Both the position numbers and the translations under genes were made by a program. The notes below the pieces were generated by a model. That model worked only from the letters and a program-made list of their open reading frames with translations. It searched no databases and had not been told where the DNA came from. Shown one piece after another: positions 1 to 12,100 of a stretch of 64,000 nucleotides of DNA. Every line of letters starts with the position of its first letter. The first letter of the stretch is position 1. Source of the DNA: Trichoplusia ni (taxonomy: Eukaryota; Arthropoda; Insecta; Lepidoptera; Noctuidae); contig NC_039491.1 in the NCBI RefSeq assembly GCF_003590095.1, forward strand, positions 9,610,001-9,674,000, read 5' to 3'.

Positions 1-1134
1 TAGGTAAAATCGAATCCACACATCAATGGGAGTTATGACAAATCCAATTTCATAAACGATCAAACCACGTATCTTGTTTGATGTGCAATATCCATACATA
101 TTCAATCGCGTGCGGTAGATTACTGCCGCAGAAATCACTCGGCATGTAATGTGGGAAATTCCTAATACGAGCCTGCATAATGTATATTCTGAATACACTT
201 AGAAATCCGGTACAAATTGCACTGCGCAGGGGTCGGAGGCAGTTGGTCGTCGGCGCGTTTTTTGCAAGGTTTCCTGACGGAGCGAATTTTCTTGACAGGA
301 CTGAAATTCGTTTACCCAACAATGGACAGCTTAAGTAGTTATATTTACATATTATGTTTAGAGCTTGATATTTTTTACATTATGTTTCTACGTGTAACAA
401 AGAAGTTGTACAAATTAAAGATTGCGAAATTGTATTTATGCTTGTCTAATGATTTTTATAGTACGTTTCACGAGGATGATACAAACTAAAAGTAGGTGAA
501 CTTATCAGTTTGAGTTGGACTCCCGGTTGGGTCGAAAATTAAGAAGCCCTTGCATCTTTTTAAACGTCTGATTTGAGACTTATTGTGACAAATCAATACC
601 ATCCGCGATACGCAATTATTTACATGAGTAAAAACAAAAAACATATGACAACTTCAATACGAAATACCCAATAATTCGTTAACCCCCGCAATACCCACTT
701 ATTCCCAATCGGCATTAAAAGCTTTGATCTGAACACCAGTTACAACAACCATCATATTTAACAAACTGCCGATAAGACCCTAGTGTAAATGCCTTTAGTA
801 TCTCGTTAAGAGTAGTTTAGGGTTTATTAATAAACTATAAATAACTAGAGGGTTATTATGAGCATTGAAACCGATGTGATAACCGACTCTGTAGCCATCG
901 TAAAACTCGATTTGCAGCTCGTAAAATGGTTTAGAGAGATAAACCTGTTGGGTTTACTTCGTTGTTCTTAAAGTCTGAGTTGTTTGAGAAGAAGTCAAAT
1001 GTATTTTTTTTTAATTCTGCATGCTTACTATGCCGTGAAAGTAGAAATATCGTAACTGGTATTGTATTATCTCGCTTACACAAGCCTAAGTGTAGACAGA
1101 GAGCTGAATAAAGGCACGTTCTAGTTTAAAACCA
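1..1134. other. AT-rich sequence, nothing recognised
   Basis: There are short open frames on both strands, none with a recognisable domain or splice-consistent neighbour. A short phrase at about 508-530 (GTTTGAGTTGGACTCCCG) may be a decayed scrap of family B. Confidence 0.5.
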
Positions 1135-1385
1135 TACTTTTGGGTTTCTTACCCCTAAGATAAAAACGGAACCCTGTTACTAAGGCAAGCGCTGTCTGTC
1201 CACCTGTTACCAGAATCTCATGAGCGGCGATAATTATCGTTTTCGTCGACGATGTATAAGTTGCTGCTATAAATTAAAAAATAGCGGTTAAAGGGTATGT
1301 TTGTCATAAGTTTAAAATTGGTGGGGGACCAATGTCTGTAAAAAAAAAAATACGCAACCCTTAGTGTCGCACTAGACCGGCTTCC
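1135..1385 (-). repeat. Moth interspersed repeat family B
   Basis: Reverse orientation. Features are 'ataaaaacggaaccctgttactaaggca', 'tgtctgtccacctgttaccag', 'tctcatgagcggcgata' and, near the end, 'acgcaacccttagtgtcgcac'. The pattern (gtgcgagt-c-gactcgc, body, 'cacggttcatgag', 'ggtacggaaccc') is a widespread lepidopteran element. Other copies lie at 3405, 4607, 12006, 19618, 24893, 28415, 31680 and 32700. Confidence 0.75.
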
Positions 1386-1461
1386 CACTTGTCACTTGAC
1401 ATACTACTCTGACTCTCAACAAAGACGCGAAAAGATCTTTTCCAAAACCATAATAGAACTT

Positions 1462-1828
1462 TCATCGAGCTCGTGGCTAAGCTATAACCGCATAAGTGAT
1501 TCGATCACAGGTTAAGCTATGCTTGACGCGGTTGGTCCGTAGATGGGTGACCATCTTTGTCATAACGAGTTTCTCCGTGTTTCGGAAGGCACGTTAAATT
1601 GTGGGTCCCGGCTGTTATTCCTACATCTTTGATAGTCGTTACAGGTAGTCAGAAGCTTAAAAAGTCTGACGGCCAGTCTTACCAAGGGGTATCGTGATGC
1701 TCAGGTAACTGGGTTGAGGAGGTCAGATAGGCAGTCGCTCCTTGTAAAACACTGGTACTTAGCTGAAACCGGTTTGACTGGTAGCCGACCCCAACATAGT
1801 TGGGAAAAGGCTAGGCCAATGATGAATA
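1462..1828 (-). repeat. Moth interspersed repeat family A, near full-length copy
   Basis: It runs from GAGCTCGTGGCTAAGC to AACATAGTTGGGAAAAGGC and TAGGCCAATGATGA. It aligns by eye, end to end, with the reverse of 3720-4024 and with 15143-15492. It has no coding capacity and no clear tRNA promoter boxes, so the mobilisation class is not assigned. Confidence 0.85.
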
Positions 1829-3194
1829 GAACTTTCATCATAACCTAATAGTACAAACACGAACAAAATGTACATACAGAAACACTTAGACCCCGACAAG
1901 CGTTAAACAGTCATCATCTGACCGCTACATTATACACCGTAATATCAAAATAATTAAAACCTCCGTCAACAATTACACTCGTCAGAGACAAAACAATACA
2001 ATCCTAACAATAGAAGTAAAATGTCACCAGTGATTGGAACTCGTAAACCCTTAACGACTGACCCGCCGTAACTATCGGTTCAACAGTTAACAGGGCTTAA
2101 CTGTAGTTTAACTACCGTCCAGTTAACCCTTATTGTTGATAATACAATGTTATCGCGGGATTACGATAGTCATCTCCATTGATACAAGTTATGTTTAAGA
2201 TGCTTTTGACTATTAAGTATGAAGGGATACAGCTTGGGATAGGTCAATTTATATGTGGGGGCAAAATAAAAGTCTGTTAAGGAGACTGAATTAGCTTTGG
2301 AGATTTGGAGATTTTTCACCAGTCCAGAATACCTACGCAAGGTATTTTCATTTATTTATGTGGATTGTCTGAAATAGCTCGAAGAACTGTAACGTATCAG
2401 TGAGTGACAATTAGGGTGAGTTTCCTCTGTATAATAATTTTGCTTCATCTATCTTTATAGGGCTAGTTAAGGTCACCACGCCAAACGCATAGAGCGCACC
2501 AACACGGGTTTGAGCTCTGATTAGAACAAGCGCTCGTGTGATCCACGACAGACATAAGTCTGTGTGTCTTTATGCATGTGACTTGAATCTTTTTGAAACC
2601 ATCAGTGACACAAAGATTAAATTACTTATTGCGGAAATACAAAGTAAAACTTATGGGACACAGTGGGCACAGAAATAAAAGTGTCAAGTTTTTTCTTCTG
2701 TTCACAGAGGTTTTAAGTAAGCTAAGAAGGTGTTTTCACGAAACCTCGGTCACGTTCCATATAATCACGAGAGACTCTACAAGATAATGTCGAGGCAAAT
2801 AACATCTGCATAAGCATGTGTGCGAGACTCCGGACCAACTGTTCCTCTGTTAATGGGCAAACCCGATGCCTATTATTGCGTGATGTGCATTGATGACGTC
2901 ATTAAGGTGTAGTCCAATCTATTTTATGTATTGAAGATGTTCTTGTTTTGATAATTGGAATTGAAGTAGTAATGGGTGGGTATGAGAGTTGGAAAATTAA
3001 AATGAGAAGATTTTATTATTAATTTCGATCCCATTGCTCGGCAAAACTGCTGGGGCTACCACTAATGGCTTCGGTCACTCGTTTTTCCATGCCAATGCCC
3101 AAATTTGACAAATTGCTTTATTTTAGAATCGTACTGCAGACGTGTACATGCACCGGGATTATGAAACTTAAACATAAAGGTATTTGAACAATTG
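1829..3194. other. Repeat-poor AT-rich stretch around a SINE
   Basis: Nothing is recognised outside the SINE at 2459-2640. A 64-codon open frame at 2593-2787 overlaps the SINE tail and is not credible as a gene. Confidence 0.5.
2459..2640 (+). repeat. tRNA-derived SINE (family C), decayed
   Basis: It shares 'aaggtcaccacgccaaacgc', 'gcgctcgtgtgatccacg', 'tgtgacttgaat' and the 'gtgacacaaagattaaa...cttattgcgg' tail with the copy at 38021. The B box is degraded. Confidence 0.7.
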
Positions 3195-3325
3195 CTCCAC
3201 ATTTATACTCCCCATGGATTACTGGATGCGGAAGGCGGACCACCGGGTTGTGGTGCAACTTGGGGGAAGACTATGTCCAGCAGTGGATCTCGACAGACTG
3301 AATTTATTGATTGGTATAGTCCCAC
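3195..3325 (+). mobile_element. 3' remnant of a non-LTR retrotransposon (family G)
   Basis: The segment has 'gcggaaggcggaccaccggg', 'gtggtgcaacttgggggaag' and 'ctatgtccagcagtggatc'. 'ctatgtccagcagtgga' is the characteristic end of moth RTE/R-type LINEs. The 68-codon frame here is a relic of the element's terminal ORF and is not a host gene. Confidence 0.7.
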
Positions 3326-3404
3326 GGTCATTGTTATAATTTCAATAACACGTCAAGAACTTATCGGATACGCGGTAAAATACATAATTTGTAAATAATC
3401 AACG

Positions 3405-3535
3405 GTATAGCTATCACGGTTCATGAGAACAGTCAGGTCACAGGCGAACGAATGGACAAACAGACAGCGCAGCAGTAAGTATCCTTACCTTTTTTGCCCT
3501 TTGGATACGGAGCCCTACAAAAATATGAGGAACCA
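3405..3535 (+). repeat. Family B repeat, partial
   Basis: It contains 'atagctatcacggttcatgag', 'ggacaaacagacagcgcagc' and 'ccctttggatacggagccct', in forward orientation. Confidence 0.7.
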
Positions 3536-3719
3536 CCATTATTCCATCAAATAATACAACTTAACCTTAACTTAAGTAGAGGTAGTCTGTATAAGTAAGT
3601 AGTTAAGCTTTTCTGTAACTTCTCACGAAGTTTATAGCTTAATATGTGAAACAAAGTCTCGCACTGAAGCCATTCCGATCTCCCGGAAACCCACACTTAC
3701 TTATAACGAGTAAATAAAG

Positions 3720-4024
3720 TATCATCATCAGCCTAGCCTTTTCCCAACTATGTTGGGGTCGGCTACCAGTCCAACCGGTTTCAGCTAAGTACCAGTGTTT
3801 TACCCCTTGGTTAGACTGGCTGTCAGACTTTTTTTCAGCTTCTGACTATCTGTAACGACTGTCAACGATGTAGGAATAACAGCCGGGACCCACAATTTAA
3901 CGTGCCTTCCGAAACACGGAGGAACTCGTTATGACAAAGATGGTCACCCATCCACGGACCAACCGCGTCAAGCATAGCTTAACCTGTGATCGAATCACTT
4001 ATGCGGTTATAGCTTAGCCACGAA
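3720..4024 (+). repeat. Family A repeat, forward copy
   Basis: It starts CATCATCAGCCTAGCC, then CCCAACTATGTTGGGGTC, and ends with GCGGTTATAGCTTAGCC. It is the reverse-complement counterpart of 1462-1828, so the two copies form a 2.6 kb inverted pair. Confidence 0.85.
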
Positions 4025-4119
4025 CTCAACGAGTAAATAAAGTAGTAAACTTGTATTTAGGCCTGTACTATACGTTAAAGAGAAGATATTGTCGTTGAGG
4101 AAGCGAGATGGCGCTACGT

Positions 4120-4350
4120 GAAGTCTAAAACGGACTGGATTGTTGATTGAACGGACCGGAGGTTGTGGGTTCAATTTCTCACCCAGGGTTTTTTTTTGTG
4201 TTATGAACACGATCATTTTTTCTGTATCTGGGTGCAATTTATCTATGTTATGTAAGTATTTAGAAATATGTATATAAGTATGTATATCAGTTATCTAGTA
4301 CCCATGATACAAGCTTTGCTTAGCTTGAGACTAGATGGCGTTGGGTAAGA
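4120..4350 (+). repeat. tRNA-derived SINE (family D), decayed
   Basis: 'gaccggaggttgtgggttcaat' is the B-box region. It is followed by 'gatcattttttctgtatctgggtgcaat', 'gtatttagaaatatg' and 'acaagctttgcttagctt', matching 40824-41070. Confidence 0.7.
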
Positions 4351-4371
4351 AAATAGCGCTATCTTGTGTCA

Positions 4372-4472
4372 CGGATAGCCGAATGGCAGGATTAGGTCAA
4401 ACATACTGCGCTACGGGTTCAATCCCATCATGACAAACCCATCGACACAAGTATTAAATTGATTATTGCGGA
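4372..4472 (+). repeat. tRNA-derived SINE (family C), internally deleted
   Basis: The head 'cggatagccgaatggcagga' and B box 'gggttcaatccc' are present. The body is mostly lost, and the tail 'gacacaagtattaaattgattattgcgg' follows directly. Confidence 0.65.
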
Positions 4473-4606
4473 AGTGGTTTTCAACAATAGCAATACAGCT
4501 TTTAGATGTCATGGTAAGAGTACAGCCCTTCGTTAAACCTTTGTACTTGCGAACTGTAAGTAGCGGAACATGGAAGGTATTAGAAATGCGTTATGTCACG
4601 CCATTT

Positions 4607-4925
4607 TTAGGGTAAAAACGGAACCCTCCGTCTGTATGACCATCGTTCGACACCAGGCTATATCTCATGAACCGTGATAGCTAGTCAGTTAACATTTTCA
4701 CAGCAATGACAACAACTACTAAAAAATAAGATTAAGCAACGGTTGTTACTGTAAATTGGTGATATGACAAGAGTATGTACTCAAAAATGTATTTGTTGCA
4801 AAACCGATTTGTTTATCTTTAGTATATTTGTAGGGAACCCTCAGTGTGACGAAACCGACTCGCACTTGACCTCTTTTTGTATACTTGTCGGTTTTAAGAA
4901 GTATGACTCCCTAGTTTTAGACTTG
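4607..4925 (-). repeat. Family B repeat, longest copy
   Basis: Reverse orientation, from 'ttagggtaaaaacggaaccctc' through 'tctcatgaaccgtgatagcta' to 'gggaaccctcagtgtgacg', 'ccgactcgcacttgacc' and 'tgtcggtttt'. The 67-codon frame inside it is not a gene. Confidence 0.8.
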
Positions 4926-5140
4926 TCGGCGACAACTTGTAGACTTCACATCATCACGTTCACGTAACGTCACATCACTCACATTCACGTTTCTAACAAC
5001 ATATCGTAATCATACTCGTACTTATTTGTTGACTTTAAGCTATCTGAGACCAGCATTATTATAATTAACTGTTTCTATTCTTTAACAGTCGAGTTTTAAC
5101 GACACATTTCAAACGTTTCTAGAGGTCATCTTCATCCTAG

Positions 5141-5360
5141 CCTCTTTTCTCAACCTTGTTGAGGTCGGTTTCCAGTCTAACGCGATGCAGCTACGTAGTA
5201 GTGTTTAACAAGGAACGACTGTCTGTCTGACCTCCCCGTCTCACACAGGGCCTTGCCTGTCCAGCCTTGGCATTAACTGAGCATGACATACAATATGGTC
5301 ACTCATCCAAGGACAGACCTTCTCTAGCATAGCTTATCCTGTTATCGATAAACTTGAACC
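5141..5360 (+). repeat. Diverged family A repeat
   Basis: It keeps the order and spacing of family A ('cctagcctcttttctcaacc', 'gttgaggtcggtttccagtc', 'atggtcactcatccaaggac', 'agcatagcttatcctgt') with many substitutions. It is probably an older subfamily. Confidence 0.65.
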
Positions 5361-8300
5361 GTTAAAGCTCAGCCCTCAATCGTTACAAGATGTAGTTCAG
5401 GTAAATTATGTTTCCAATTAAATATTCTATTTACAGGAACAAAAACAGCCCTGTATTAAACTTCTGCGATGGTATTAGAGGGGTTTGTTGATTTCTTCAG
5501 TATTCGGTAAATAAATTAAATTAAAATACGTCTTTTTGTTTTCGAACGTTTTGTCCAAATTTGGAACGGGACGTATATCGCTAAATTCAATTAAGTTTTC
5601 GTGTATGGCGCAAGTTGTAAGTGACGCAAGATTTCGTTTTCGTCTTTAATTTCCTTATTAATCAGAATATTAAAGACTATATACAAAATCTTTCTTTTCA
5701 AATTACAGTCAAGCTTTTATTTCGTATTGTAAGTTTTTTATTACAATTTTAACAGTAATTCCAAGTTTGAAATATTGATTTAACAGTTCTACCAATCGTT
5801 CAAACTGATCGTGTAGGCCGAATCGCTAAAAAAAGATATATTTTCCTTTCATTCACAAGTTAACTCCTTGGGAAGAAACCCTTACCTATTAAAGTTTTGA
5901 AAAATTTTGAAATTATTAAACAATACACTTAAAAAATATAAGTCTCTTTCCGCCTATGACTTAGAGGTGACCACGGTGGGCGCTCCAAGCGTGCTCTCGG
6001 AACGTAAATCGAACCCTGTTAAATCAGGCCTGGCCAATTCTCACGGGGATTCCCGTCTTTAAAATTTACTTAACGAACAATAAGACGTTTTATGTAATTT
6101 CAAATTAATTTCACTGCCCTCATTGCCCTTTAAGTTTGTCTTTTTGGGGAACAATGGATTCTGTTTTCGATTTTATCTACGTTTAATATAAGTTGCTTGT
6201 TATTTACGCAAATTACTAAGGTAATGTCTGTTTTCTGATAGGTTAAGTGTAAAATAGCATAATTTAATAGCATAAATAGGTCTAAACTTTCAATCAAAAT
6301 ACATCTTCATACTTCACTCTTGACTTGACTAAACTATTATTAGCACAAAAAACAGTCCATTATCCTCTCAGCAACTAATTAAAACCAGAATATAACATAA
6401 ACATTAATAAAATCCCGGCAGCCGACACTGAACGCTGACGCCGAGCTCCCCAGGGCATCGCCACCTAATAAATTAACAGTAAATAGAAAAATAAAACTCC
6501 CACAACACGTAGATTTTGCAGTAATGCGAAATAATGTTGTTATAATAGGCACAAACAATGATTTATAACAATTTACAACCGCTATGTACTCGTGGCGAAC
6601 AATGTAAATTGCCCTTAATCGGTGTGTGCCTCAGCTTGCTTTGCAGTGTGAATACTACTTTATGTTTGCGAGTATTTCATTTCGGTTTAATTTTACAGTT
6701 TGTATTTAGACACGTAAGAGTTTTTTGAAAATTTGTTTTTGAATTTGAAAATGACTTATGTGCCAGAAAATTAAGTTGAGGGTTTACACATTCAAATTTC
6801 ATATCAATCAAACATTTTGGAATTTCAGATACTTAAACAATTTGGTGAAGGTTATGGATTCCCTAGCTGTTGTACTGACTCAAATGAATCTATTAAAAAT
6901 AATATAATAACTAACCAAAACTGAGAAAGTTTATCTTAAACTAAACAAGCTTAAAACATAGTAAGTTTACGGAAAAAAGCTTTCCATATTCCATGCCGAA
7001 CACCAAACCGCATTTTCTTAAAACAAAAGAACTATACACTAATATGGCGGGCTTTTTACAGCGCGGCCTCAATCAGGTTATCTCGTAACATTATTTTCCC
7101 ACAAATTCCATTTGACGCGTCAAACTGACAGACAATTTAGCGTGAGCCCACCATACCCCACCTCATTGCGTATGCTTGCTACACTTAAGTAAATCACATA
7201 CTTAGCTTACGTGACGGGAAAAAAGGAAGCTTGACGAAAAAAAATGTTTTACCAGGTGAAATGTGTGAAACTTTTTACTTAACGACTGAGCGATGGTAAC
7301 ATGTCATTCCTTATGATCTATAGAAAGAAAGGAAAGACTGAGGTCATTAATAAAATGAAGAGGGAGGCCACAGGAAAGAAGTTTTCCTTAAGAGTGACCA
7401 CGCAGTACAAGACTATTTTTAGTTTAAGCTACGTTAATTTTAATTAAATTTGTTAATTGTATGTTATCACAGCTAAAAACGAGCATCAAACTAAGAAAAA
7501 GCTCTATTTATAAAATATTTCCATCTCAACAGTGGCGTGACGTAACCTAGACATGTTCCCTTATATTCTAAAGACATTTTCCGTCACACCAGAGCATTCA
7601 CGAACGTGCCCAGTTTGCGGGCCGGCACCTAGTATCCGGTCACGTGTAACGTATTGCAATAACTGACTACAGGTAATTGTATTTCAATTGTAAAGAGATT
7701 TTTACAGTTTGTAAACTTTTGGTAAATGATGGAATGACGTTTTGAGGTATAAGTGACATACTCATAATTACAGTAGCAGTATTGATTTGTGATTGCTTTA
7801 TCTGAAAATAAGGTCTTTTTTTGTAAAAGATTGCACCTGAAATCTTTACACCTTTGGTCCAGTTAATTATTTATTATTTATATTTTCTTAGTTTTTGGAG
7901 AAATTAACATTATGAAATGGATTCAGTACTAAGAGCTGAGATCACGATATCTCGTTATCATATCAATATTTTCGAATAAAAACATTAAGATTTTGACTAC
8001 GAGTTAAAAATTACAACTAAGGGATGATAGGTCAGCGTGCATCCACGACATTTCGAATTACCGAGATATTTCAATAACTAAACAATTAAATTACTAAACT
8101 AGATCATACATACGACACCACACATGCAACGCCTCCATATAGCACTGCTTCCAAACTTACCACGAACTTTGAATAATATGACGTCGCCGTGTCTCTATTA
8201 TGAACTAGGTTTAGGTCACATGCTAAAGTAGGATAGAGCTATGTGAGAGACAAGGATGTCATTGAACTGTGATCCGTCCAAGGAGGTTATAGTATGTAAA

Positions 8301-8424
8301 GTTTCGAAGTAGTATGTAGATCATTTAGGGAAGTAGAAAACCAAATACGACGTATGAATTGATGCATCGGTTTAACGGTTTTTTAGTTTAGTTCAAGTTG
8401 TAGCTAGAATTTTGAGGATCCTGT
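5361..8424. other. AT-rich DNA without recognised genes
   Basis: I find no coding segment. A G/C-richer island at about 7040-7160 (GGCGGGCTTTTTACAGCGCG, then GACGCGTCAAACTGACAG) stands out from the background and may be regulatory. Confidence 0.5.
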
Positions 8425-8526
8425 GTCTAGGTATAACTGCACAAGTTTAACGATTAAGCCACGCTTGATACGGTCGGTCCATCGATTTGTGTCATAATGA
8501 GTTTCTCCGTGTTCTGGAAGGCACGA
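8425..8526 (-). repeat. Family A repeat, partial
   Basis: The phrases 'aagccacgcttgatacggtc', 'ggtccatcgatttgtgtcat' and 'gagtttctccgtgttctgg' match the first third of the reverse copies. Confidence 0.7.
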
Positions 8527-9831
8527 AAATTTTAAAAATGCTTGTACACGTCATTCAAAAATCGTAAAAATGACTATAGATGTTTTTTCGTATTCTGAAA
8601 ATGCTAATTACCAAAAATCATCATTGCCAAGTTATCCAACTTGTAAATTACCAAAATATATTCAAGAATATGTCTTTCCATATAACCATTTTCTATTACA
8701 CGCTAAAGCTAGGATATCGGTCGTACACATTATTTTCAAAAGTACTCGTTCATATCGAAGTGATGTTTTAACATAATGCATCCCAAAACCGTTGAGTGTC
8801 CCATTTTTTCCCTTTTCCACTTTACATACCTTGCCCGGGGCAGAAAAATAACCCTCTTGCACGGTCCGCGGGTTGGCGCCAATAAACATTTATAAGGTGT
8901 GATTCGTATACAAATGTATGGGAAAGGTTCTGACAAATTTTATTTATTATAAGTAGCTTTGAATGAGAAATGGCTTTAGAAATGAAAACATGACATGTAT
9001 TGTACTCATGTTTCGTATGAATTATTTGAGTCTATGTGGGTTAAGATATTAGTGTTCAAAAACTGATACCTTTTATTTTCAGACACACTTTTTAACAAGA
9101 GTTTATAACGATCCACTCTAGCGAGCATTATGTAACTTTCATATTCTCCAAAGAATATCATAATCAAGGACAATATTCCTAATTTTACTTTTAGTCTCAC
9201 AAAATGAATACAAAATAAAAAGCCATTAAAACAAAATAGCTTTACCAAAAACCGACTAAAAATACCCGAAACCCACATTAAATTAAGTTGGAATAATATC
9301 GCAATGTTCGTGCAGAACACTAATTTCTCTTTAAGCCACAAAATTGGCTGCGTTCAAATATCTAAAATATGATAATTCTGCGTTCATAGAATGTGGAAGC
9401 TAAGAAGTTAGACCGTAGGGTTGCCGGTTCGTACGTTCACCGAATATTAAACGAGCAAACAGAATTGTTATTACGTGTTTCGAGCTGATGCGGGTTAAAA
9501 GAAAAACATATATGTACATATGTCAATTAGGACGAACCCGAGTTGAACACGAGAAACACAAACGAAAATAATTGAATAGAATACAATTTTATTTAGGTAC
9601 ACGATGTGTTTATCAATTTGAATTTTTTACCGCGCTTGTTTTGAAAGTACAACTTAATTATAATACCAGCCTTTTACTGTATATGAAAGGTATTTTTCCA
9701 TATAAATCATTTACGTCATTTGACTACCATGTATGTACACTGCGGTTTTTAGCTGTGCTGAGATTGTGTATCATGTACAAGTATTCTGTGGCAGAAAATC
9801 ACACGCAAACAAACTTACACATATTTGGCAG
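8527..9831. other. AT-rich DNA without recognised genes
   Basis: There are several overlapping open frames on both strands at 8570-9341, of biased AT-rich composition, without domains. A CpG-richer patch lies at about 8830-8880 (CCGGGGCAG, GGTCCGCGGGTTGGCGCC). Confidence 0.45.
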
Positions 9832-9993
9832 TCGCTACGGTTAGTCAGAAGCAAGATGGTCTGCAACCAGTCTGACTAATAGGTATCGTGTTGCCCAGGT
9901 AACAGGGTTGAGGAGGTTAGACAGGCGATCTCTTCTTGTAAATCACTGATACTTAGCTGCATCCAGTTAGACTGCCGACCCCAACATAGTTGT
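9832..9993 (-). repeat. Family A repeat, partial
   Basis: It carries the last half of the reverse copy: 'gtcgctacggttagtcagaag', 'ggtatcgtgttgcccaggtaac', 'gggttgaggaggttagacagg' and 'ccgaccccaacatagttg'. Confidence 0.8.
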
Positions 9994-12005
9994 AATTATA
10001 TAAAATCCCTGCTTAAATAATCAAAACCCTTACTTAACCACACCAACAATAGTATATCTTGAATACCACACAAACACTACATTCTCTAGATATAAAGAAC
10101 TATAGGCTAAAATGAAATAAACACGCAGCGGTAGGCACCATTAATTCTCCGAGCATTCCTGAATCCCCAAGGGCAAAGGGCAAAATTCGCTAATATACTT
10201 CGCATAATTAAGGACGAGAGTTTTATGATCGCGTTTTCAGGACTTAAGCGGACAATCAGTTATAATGCTTTATCAGATGTTTTGGTATTTTTAGGACAGA
10301 TTTAAAGACAAAAGGTTTTTCATATCAACATTTTGGAGATGCGATCAGACACGATCAGAATAAAACTAGAGCACTAAGACTTGTTAGTGAAAAATGAAAA
10401 CATATTTTAAAACCGATGTATTTCCGTAATTTGTTTTTTCACATTTTTAATAGTGACAACCAGTCAGCAGATATATTATTACTTTGTGAAATAGATCCTA
10501 TAGATTGTTGCTCAATTACAAAATAGGTAAATCGCTAAAACCAAAACCGATCGCACGATCATGAGAAAACTCAAGCTAGGAAGAAATAGATAAAGGGAGA
10601 AAAGACATAATAGGGATGATGACTGTAAAAAATATGTATTTATCGCTATGCAACAAACTGCAAGACGGCCACTGAAAAATCCATCATCCCTTTTGTTTTT
10701 AATAAACTACATTTCAAACTGCAGTAGAATTGTCTCTTCACAAAACATCAAGAGAAGAAAGCACTCAGGTTCATTGTTCAGTCTCAACTCGAGTTCAGGT
10801 ACAAAATTACGAAAATTTCAAAATACTGAAGTAAATTCTACTTCTCGTAATGTGTGAGAACAATGCCAACGTAGCTCACATAAATTACACCAAACTTATC
10901 TTTCACATTTTTCCTTAGATATGAGGATTTAAAACCTCGCTATAAAGAAAATGCGAGGTAGTCGAGATTTTTTGTACTGAGTTCTATTCAATTCGTGAAT
11001 TCCATTTCACATTAGGACGTTGCAGGAATAAATTACGTTTTAAAATGATGTAGCGGTAATTAAAGCACTTAGTAGTAGTTTCTTGATTTGTGGTCTGAAG
11101 TGGAAGTGGAAATTCTTGTGTTAAACTTGTCGTATTGCCTTAAAATACTATTCTTAAAGACACTTTATCACCAGGAAAAATACTGTGACCTCAGTCAATC
11201 AATGATATGTAAACATGGAAAACTTATTTAACCTTCGCAAAATCATTTTTTTTTAGGATGATACCTATATGTAATTTAATCACCTACCAACCCATACCTA
11301 GACTCAGACCAAAGATTCGAGGATCATACAAATGCTTGTCCTGCGACATATAGGGCTCGGTGGGTTTGGTGTGGTGACCACAATCACTCGGCTATCCGTG
11401 CCGTCAAATACTACTCCTTAATGTTAATAATTTGGCCTCTACAGATTAAAAATCATAATCTTACGATTCACTGACGGTTAAATTTTTTTTGGTAGATTTT
11501 TTAATAAATAAATCTAAAAGCATGTCTGATATTTAGGGTCTGTTTATCAGATGGAATTTAATTTGTTTTTCCGCAAAACAATTTATATCAAATCGTTTCT
11601 CTATCTGACGCAACGTTAATGGATTTCGGTTCCATTACGACAAAAAAATCTCCGGATGTAACATTTTGTATTAAATGACTTACCGAAATTATATTTTTGG
11701 GGCCCATGTTTTGTCCCCTTCTGTCTACTTGGAGCGAGCGAGATCGCATGTGAACTTAGAACAAGGCATTTGCAAGTGTTTATGTTTCCACATAGCTCGA
11801 AGCGTTTTGTTTAGACAGCGATCTGGTTTCGACCGGATATTACAAGTCTTTTGCCGTTCTCATTTTGTTTTCAATATTGTGTTCCAATTTTAAAGTATTA
11901 CATGTAACTTTTTGTTGGGTGACAATTGTTTGGACAAGGGGCAGTAAATTAAATGCTGATTTTATATAGATACTCGTTGCGCCCGTGACTTTACTTCGAC
12001 TTTTT
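9994..12005. other. AT-rich DNA around one SINE
   Basis: Nothing is recognised beyond the SINE at 11285-11402. The open frame at 10648-10857 is serine/asparagine-rich and unsupported. Confidence 0.45.
11285..11402 (-). repeat. tRNA-derived SINE (family C), reverse
   Basis: 'acaaatgcttgtcctgcgac', 'gctcggtgggtttggtgtgg' and 'caatcactcggctatccgtg' form the reversed body, middle and A-box region. Confidence 0.8.
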
Positions 12006-12100
12006 TGGGATTCGTACCCAAATGGTAAAAATGGAACCCCGTTATTACTGAGGCGTTTGTACGTTTGAACTGTGATAGCTAGGCAGTCGAAATTTTTCAT
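12006..12100 (-). repeat. Family B repeat, partial
   Basis: It contains 'ggtaaaaatggaaccccgtt', 'attactgaggcg' and 'gaactgtgatagctaggcagtc', in reverse orientation. Confidence 0.65.

Noticed and set aside
3192..3398. 68-codon plus-strand open frame
   Set aside because: It covers the 3' remnant of a LINE ('tatgtccagcagtgga'). It is a fossil of the element and not a host gene.
9006..9341. 111-codon minus-strand open frame, hydrophobic
   Set aside because: Composition is what AT-rich DNA gives by chance (F, L, I, N rich). There is no membrane topology pattern or known motif.
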